Below, in pieces: positions 60,011 to 64,000 of a stretch of 64,000 nucleotides of DNA (within the stretch, counting starts at the first letter, position 1; each line of letters begins with the position of its first letter). The notes under the pieces were generated by a model, which was not told where the DNA came from, ran no database searches, and worked only from the letters and a program-made list of their open reading frames with translations. Source of the DNA: Bacteroidota bacterium (GTDB lineage: Bacteria > Bacteroidota > Bacteroidia > NS11-12g > UBA955). The stretch lies in assembly GCA_018333525.1 (NCBI GenBank), contig JAGXTF010000003.1:1-64000 (forward strand), given 5' to 3'. The position numbers were made by a program, and so were the translations under genes.

Positions 60011-60424
60011 TTAAAACGTTCTTTTTTCTTTTACCCAGCTGCGAATGTATTCAATAATCTCGGAAGTTTCCGTACCCGGAGGAAATAACCGCGATACCCC
60101 CTGATCATTGAGTTTTTTGGAATCCTCATCGGGAATAATTCCGCCTCCGGTAAGTAACACATCCTGCATGTTGTGTTGTTTCATCAAATCCAAAATTCTG
60201 GTAAATACCGTGTTGTGTGCCCCACTTAAAATGCTGATTCCGATGGCATCTGCATCTTCCTGCAACGCAGTTTGAACAACCATTTCCGGAGTTTGCCGCA
60301 ATCCGGTATAAATTACTTCCATGCCCGCATCTCTTAAGGCAGAGGCGATAACTTTAGCCCCGCGGTCATGTCCGTCAAGTCCGACTTTGGCTACTACTAC
60401 GCGAATTGGTCTTTGTTTTTCCAT
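60011..60424 (-). CDS. Stand-alone cobalamin B12-binding domain (acyl-CoA mutase small subunit)
   Basis: 137 residues: the B12-binding domain of methylmalonyl-CoA mutase type. It has the axial-base motif DxHxxG (Asp17, His19, Gly22 in GLDGHDRG), then [15 protein letters not shown] and [12 protein letters not shown] (about 96-107). In two-subunit acyl-CoA mutases (MCM, ICM/HCM) this subunit pairs with a large catalytic subunit, which is not in the window. It may serve methylmalonyl-CoA, isobutyryl-CoA or 2-hydroxyisobutyryl-CoA mutase. Confidence 0.9.
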   Translation of the reverse strand: MEKQRPIRVVVAKVGLDGHDRGAKVIASALRDAGMEVIYTGLRQTPEMVVQTALQEDADAIGISILSGAHNTVFTRILDLMKQHNMQDVLLTGGGIIPDEDSKKLNDQGVSRLFPPGTETSEIIEYIRSWVKEKRTF

Positions 60425-60456
60425 CCTGTTTTTGGTTCTACCAATTAAACTTCATT

Positions 60457-61122
60457 TTATTTCAATTCCAGAAAATTTACAAATGGCTCGGATAATTTTG
60501 CCACATCTAAAATTCGCTTTACAGCGTCATCTCCGGTTATTTCTTTTTCCGAAAATTCATGTTGGATATACAATTGTTTATGGAATAAAATTGGCTCATT
60601 TTCTGCGGCTTCACGAAATTCCGTGTCCAATCTTTTTTGCTTTTCCCCTTGTATTTCACCGAAAGTTTTGACAAATGTTTTATCTTCTAAAATTTGTCTG
60701 AATTTTTTGGATTGATTTTTTATTTTTAACCGCATTTGATACAAATCCTCTTTTGCCGGCATATAGGCGCCTGCATACAACCCACAGGACTCAGGACCCA
60801 GCTCCAGGTAAAATCCTTTTCCACTCATATGTTTTCTGCCACCTGGTGCCATTAATGCGCTTCGATTGGTTTTATAAGGTGTTTTATCTGATGAAAAACG
60901 TATGTCGCGATTAATTCTGAAAATACAATCTTTTGGTTGCAACATGCCATATTCCTTATCTCTTTTTTCCATGGCTTGAATTAACTCAGATACCAGCAAT
61001 TCAAATGGCAATTTTACCGCTTCCTCATACCACTTTTTATTTGCATCAAACCAATCTTTATTGTTATTGGCTGCGAGTTTTTTAAAGAAATCAAAAAAGT
61101 CACTTTTAATGAGCGCTTTCAT
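60457..61122 (-). CDS. DUF2461-family protein
   Basis: 221 residues: LAANNNKDWFDANKKWYEEA (about 16-35), CIFRINRDIRFSSDKTPYKTNRSALMAPGG (about 65-94) and FYLELGPESCGLYAGAYMP, the hallmarks of TIGR02453/DUF2461. Function is unknown. It overlaps the end of comB by 17 bp. Confidence 0.92.
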   Translation of the reverse strand: MKALIKSDFFDFFKKLAANNNKDWFDANKKWYEEAVKLPFELLVSELIQAMEKRDKEYGMLQPKDCIFRINRDIRFSSDKTPYKTNRSALMAPGGRKHMSGKGFYLELGPESCGLYAGAYMPAKEDLYQMRLKIKNQSKKFRQILEDKTFVKTFGEIQGEKQKRLDTEFREAAENEPILFHKQLYIQHEFSEKEITGDDAVKRILDVAKLSEPFVNFLELK

Positions 61123-61834
61123 ACCGTAGCAAATTAATCAATCCATTGGAATAATATGGGATTTTTTTTGTGGCATCCATTTGCAAACAAATATCCAGAT
61201 CGCTCTCTGTATGCAGACTTTTAAACCTTTGAACATGCGAAGCTTTTTGCAAATACCCCTGCAAATCACCACATGCCAGCCGATATAAATCCAAAGCGGC
61301 CTGACTTGCATCTCCGGTAATTTCTAAGCCGCCGGATAGTTTTTCTGCCAGAGCTCCGGCAAATAAAGTATCTTCCAAATTAAATTTATCCTTCCACCCG
61401 GCACAAAATAATACCACATCAGAATCTGATTTAGAAATCTGTTTTGCCAACGCAGAAATATTCAGAAAAGATCCCACCAGAATTTGTTTTGCGGCACTGC
61501 TCATTTGCAAAGCACGTGTACCATTCGTTGTAGTAAATGCAATTTTCCTGCCCGCTATTTTTTCTCTGGTGTATTCCTGCGGAGAATTTCCAAGTTCAAA
61601 GCCCTCCACAGTTTCTCCATGGCGCTCTGCAGCAGCCAGATACCCTTTATTTCGAAAATTGGATGCCTCCTCTGGAGTTGCACATGCAACAATACTTTCT
61701 GCACCATTTTCAAATGCAACGCACATGGTAGTTGTAGCTCTGAGAATATCAATTACAACTACAATTTTATTTTCGATTCCATCTTCATATAAATGAAATA
61801 ATGCCGGTGACAATACAGTTTCGATTTTCCTCAT
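61106..61834 (-). CDS. comB: 2-phosphosulfolactate phosphatase ComB
   Basis: 242 residues. It has ComB signatures VVVIDILRATTTMCVAFENGA (about 25-45), AERHGETVEGFELGNSPQEY (about 68-87), TTTNGTRAL (about 100) and FCAGWKDKFNLEDTLFAGAL (about 142). ComB dephosphorylates 2-phosphosulfolactate in coenzyme M synthesis, but homologues are common in bacteria without CoM, where a sulfolactate or other role is likely. ComA is not in the window. Confidence 0.9.
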   Translation of the reverse strand: MRKIETVLSPALFHLYEDGIENKIVVVIDILRATTTMCVAFENGAESIVACATPEEASNFRNKGYLAAAERHGETVEGFELGNSPQEYTREKIAGRKIAFTTTNGTRALQMSSAAKQILVGSFLNISALAKQISKSDSDVVLFCAGWKDKFNLEDTLFAGALAEKLSGGLEITGDASQAALDLYRLACGDLQGYLQKASHVQRFKSLHTESDLDICLQMDATKKIPYYSNGLINLLRYESAH

Positions 61835-61837
61835 ATT

Positions 61838-62401
61838 TTACGCATTGAATTTAGTCATTGCTTTCCCTGGTCCTTCGAGCGCGAATGCAATTATTGCCTC
61901 TACTGCGGATTGAATGCCTTGTTCCACAATTTCCTTTTCGCTTTCCTCCCAATTACCCAAAACAAATTCTACCTGCCTTCCCCTAGGAAAATCATTGCCA
62001 ATGCCATAACGCAATCTCGGATAATCCTGGGTTCCAAGTGTTTCATTAATGCTTTTTAATCCATTGTGACCGCCATCATTGCCTTTTAATTTTAACCGCA
62101 GTTTCCCTGTGGGCAATGCCAGGTCATCAGTTACCACAAGCAATTGCTGCAAATTGGTCTTTTCTTTTTGCATCCAGTATTGTACAGCTTTTCCGCTTAA
62201 ATTCATGTAAGTATCTGGTTTTAGTAATATAAAACTTTTGCCTTTGTGGGTAAATCTGCTCACATGTCCGTATTTCTGTAACTCCCATTCCGCTTGTTTT
62301 TGAGCAGCTAAAGCGTCGAGAACTTTAAACCCGATATTGTGTCTCGTATTTGAATATTCCGATCCCGGATTTCCCAACCCTGCGATTAGAAATTTTGTCA
62401 A
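61838..62401 (-). CDS. pth: Peptidyl-tRNA hydrolase
   Basis: The 187-residue form starts at TTG 62401 ((M)TKFLIAGLGNPGSEYSNTRHNIGFKVLD), typical for Pth; the open frame extends 23 codons upstream but covers the previous gene. Catalytic His20-type residue in TRHNIG, plus KPDTYMNLSGKAV, VVTDDLALPTGKLRLKLKGNDGGHNGLKSI and RLRYGIG. The start overlaps the upstream TGA as TTGA (62398-62401). It recycles peptidyl-tRNA. Confidence 0.95.
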   Translation of the reverse strand: MTKFLIAGLGNPGSEYSNTRHNIGFKVLDALAAQKQAEWELQKYGHVSRFTHKGKSFILLKPDTYMNLSGKAVQYWMQKEKTNLQQLLVVTDDLALPTGKLRLKLKGNDGGHNGLKSINETLGTQDYPRLRYGIGNDFPRGRQVEFVLGNWEESEKEIVEQGIQSAVEAIIAFALEGPGKAMTKFNA

Positions 62402-63180
62402 TGGTTTGGATCGTTTAAGTGATAATTTTGTGGAAATACAATGTTGTATTTCCCTTTTTGATCTACCCAATATCCAGGTGCTATTTTCTTTTCTTCGAAG
62501 AAGTTATAGGCTTCTTCGATGTTCTGCCAGAACTTAATCAGCTGGGGTTTGTGGCTGTAATTTAATTTTAAATAATTCCAGTTCTTTTTGTTAAAATGGC
62601 AGGGAAATATATCAATAGGAATTTTCGAGTTTTTCCCCTGATAGCTCTGTGCCATTACCGTTACCCAATAAATTTCATCAATGGTGCTGTCTGTCATGGG
62701 AAGACAACCAATACTGGCGCATCCGCCATGCATGTAAATTTCATTCCCCGGATTTTCTTTATCGCCCAAAACCATATCGCTCTCGTTGGGATACGCTATT
62801 TTCATACTTAAATGATACGTCGAATTTGGGTTGTACTTTTCTATGTAATACAAACCTTCAGGTACTTGCATGTCGCCAAATTTTCTTTTGGGTCCCAAGT
62901 CTCCACTGCCTTTGCAAATGCTGTATCGCTTTACCAATTTGTATTTCCCGTTTGCACTATCTGCACCCCAAAGTTCCAGTTCATCCTCCAGTTTAAACGA
63001 TCTCCAATAAATAAATTTCGGCTCGGAAAGTCCACTGTCTTTAAACATTTTCCGGATGTCTTTTTCGCTTTTGGCCTTAGCCTGCTTTACCCGGTCAAAG
63101 TTCAGTTGCTGCTCGGCAAAAGTCTGTGCGGTAGCTCCTGCAGTAAGTGATAACAGGATGAAGAATAAAATTTGCTTCAT
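62398..63180 (-). CDS. L,D-transpeptidase (YkuD domain) / murein cross-linking enzyme
   Basis: 260 residues from ATG 63180 (MKQILFFILLSLTAGATAQ is a signal peptide). The frame is open 35 codons upstream but reads into the intergenic region. The catalytic YkuD motif HGGCASIGCLPMTD contains the active-site Cys. It is exported to the periplasm and possibly makes meso-DAP cross-links or attaches proteins to peptidoglycan. It overlaps pth by 4 bp. Confidence 0.88.
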   Translation of the reverse strand: MKQILFFILLSLTAGATAQTFAEQQLNFDRVKQAKAKSEKDIRKMFKDSGLSEPKFIYWRSFKLEDELELWGADSANGKYKLVKRYSICKGSGDLGPKRKFGDMQVPEGLYYIEKYNPNSTYHLSMKIAYPNESDMVLGDKENPGNEIYMHGGCASIGCLPMTDSTIDEIYWVTVMAQSYQGKNSKIPIDIFPCHFNKKNWNYLKLNYSHKPQLIKFWQNIEEAYNFFEEKKIAPGYWVDQKGKYNIVFPQNYHLNDPNH

Positions 63181-63196
63181 ATAACAGCCCACAAAA

Positions 63197-64000
63197 TTAA
63201 TGCTTACGTGGCGATTTCCATGCCGGATAAATAGCACCTGAAACTCCAAGTGTAAAACACAGGGTGAGGACAAGCAGAACATCACTCATTCTCAACTGCA
63301 CGGGATAAGCTGATGCGAACGTGGACTGGGTTTTTACGAAACCATAAGTTTGTTGTAAAAAAACAGCGAGGATGCCAAGCGCCAAACCCACGGCTGCCCC
63401 ACTAAATGCCACCAAAACTCCTTCACTAAAAAATATCTTTCGTACTTCCTGAAACGGCATACCCATGGTTTGTAAAATTCGTATGTCCTTCTTTTTTTCC
63501 AGAATCAGCATACTTAAAGATCCCACCAGATTAAATGAAATAATGATCAATACCAGAGCCATGATGCTGAAAGCAGACCATTTTTCTGTATTAAACATTT
63601 TATAAATGGCCTGATTCTGTTCCTTGCGATTGCGTATGATAAATTTATCTCCGGAGATTTTTATAATTTGCTTTTTTATTTCATTTTCATTTGCATAGGT
63701 TTCCATTTTAAATTCAATAGCCGATGCTTCATTTTCTCTTTCAAACAATTCCTGAACTCCGGCTAAACCTGCAACAACCAATTTTGGATCCAGTTCCTCT
63801 CCCGGCCTGATGATTCCGGAAATTGTTAAATCGGATTCCATCAACTCCAATTGGCTCACACCTGCAGATTCACGCCTCGGAGCCATCACATGCAAATTGC
63901 GGTTTTCTGACCCCAGATTTAACTTATAAAATAAACCTTCAGATACCCAGGCATGGGAATTTTGTTCCGTTTTAAAAATCTTGCCTTGCAATAAAAAGCT
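63197..64000 (-). CDS. LolC/E-type FtsX permease, C-terminal part (truncated by window edge)
   Basis: Only about 264 C-terminal residues are in the window. The frame is open through the right edge (no stop and no convincing start before 64000), so the N-terminus lies outside. Four-TM permease features: WSAFSIMALVLIIISFNLVGSLSMLILEKKKDIRILQTMGMPFQEVRKIFFSEGVLVAFSGAAVG-type block (FtsX fold) and a final helix ending VSGAIYPAWKS. It is probably an ABC transporter permease of lipoprotein export. Confidence 0.8.
   Translation of the reverse strand, partial: SFLLQGKIFKTEQNSHAWVSEGLFYKLNLGSENRNLHVMAPRRESAGVSQLELMESDLTISGIIRPGEELDPKLVVAGLAGVQELFERENEASAIEFKMETYANENEIKKQIIKISGDKFIIRNRKEQNQAIYKMFNTEKWSAFSIMALVLIIISFNLVGSLSMLILEKKKDIRILQTMGMPFQEVRKIFFSEGVLVAFSGAAVGLALGILAVFLQQTYGFVKTQSTFASAYPVQLRMSDVLLVLTLCFTLGVSGAIYPAWKSPRKH

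Noticed and set aside
63181-63285. Upstream extension of the L,D-transpeptidase frame
   Set aside because: The extension lacks signal-peptide character and reads through the intergenic region and into the end of the permease gene; MKQILFFILL at 63180 is a clear signal peptide start.

Overview
The window is a stretch of chromosome from a member of the Bacteroidota. The evidence is a SusC/SusD pair, an UpxY-type NusG paralogue at the head of a surface-polysaccharide locus, a Bacteroidota-type long NusB, TAnnTTTG promoter boxes in front of many genes, few Shine-Dalgarno sequences and moderate to low GC. A genus cannot be given from sequence reading alone. No rRNA, tRNA, CRISPR array or transposase gene was seen.

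Region 1 (about 0.1-34 kb) is one long surface-glycan locus read leftward, interrupted by a single rightward gene at 22.6 kb. In transcription order it starts with a winged-helix/nucleotidyltransferase-fold regulator, a four-helix-bundle (23S IVP-like) protein, an UpxY antiterminator and a Wzm/Wzt ABC exporter with a C-terminal glycan-recognition domain. Next comes a sugar-modification block: SDR epimerase, PhyH dioxygenase, PseC-like aminotransferase, DegT aminotransferase, methyltransferase, NodB-like deacetylase, RraA-like aldolase, ATP-grasp ligase and a glycosyltransferase. It is followed by a markedly AT-rich block (GT-C membrane enzyme, DegT aminotransferase, GtrB-like GT2, PglD/NeuD-like acetyltransferase), then a glycosyltransferase, an AsnB-type amidotransferase, another glycosyltransferase, a membrane GT-C-like protein, an MBOAT/SGNH-like O-acetylation pair and a GT4. 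The end of the locus is a nonulosonic-acid module: KdnB-like oxidase, KdnA-like aminotransferase, NeuA, NeuB and NeuC. The inferred scheme is a polymer made in the cytoplasm, exported by Wzm/Wzt, with side-branch glycosylation and O-acetylation outside the inner membrane. The Neu5Ac module combined with KdnA/KdnB homologues suggests a sialic acid carrying an amine on its terminal carbon, or co-production of Kdo8N.

Region 2 (34-48.7 kb) is mostly housekeeping: accA, a GNAT, a nitronate-monooxygenase-like protein, an Fe-S membrane oxidoreductase, a WbpD-like acetyltransferase with galE, a TetR regulator, two unlisted small genes, asnS, rpoN, an HTH/DUF2975 pair and a DUF47/Pit phosphate transporter pair. 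The galE-tetR gap holds a cluster of DnaA-box-like 9-mers.

Region 3 (48.7-64 kb) has a SusC/SusD/lipoprotein operon, an acyl-CoA dehydrogenase, fdx-iscX, nusB-DUF1573-yajC-coaE, an enoyl-CoA hydratase with a stand-alone B12-binding domain, a DUF2461 protein, comB, pth, an L,D-transpeptidase and a LolC/E-type permease cut by the window edge.

The intergenic DNA of the locus is rich in repeats: a 608-bp element with hairpin-forming inverted ends, paired 50-bp hairpin repeats between neuA and neuB, a 105-bp tandem repeat, and degenerate CTTGTGGC-type repeats, one inverted pair of which brackets an IVP-like gene.
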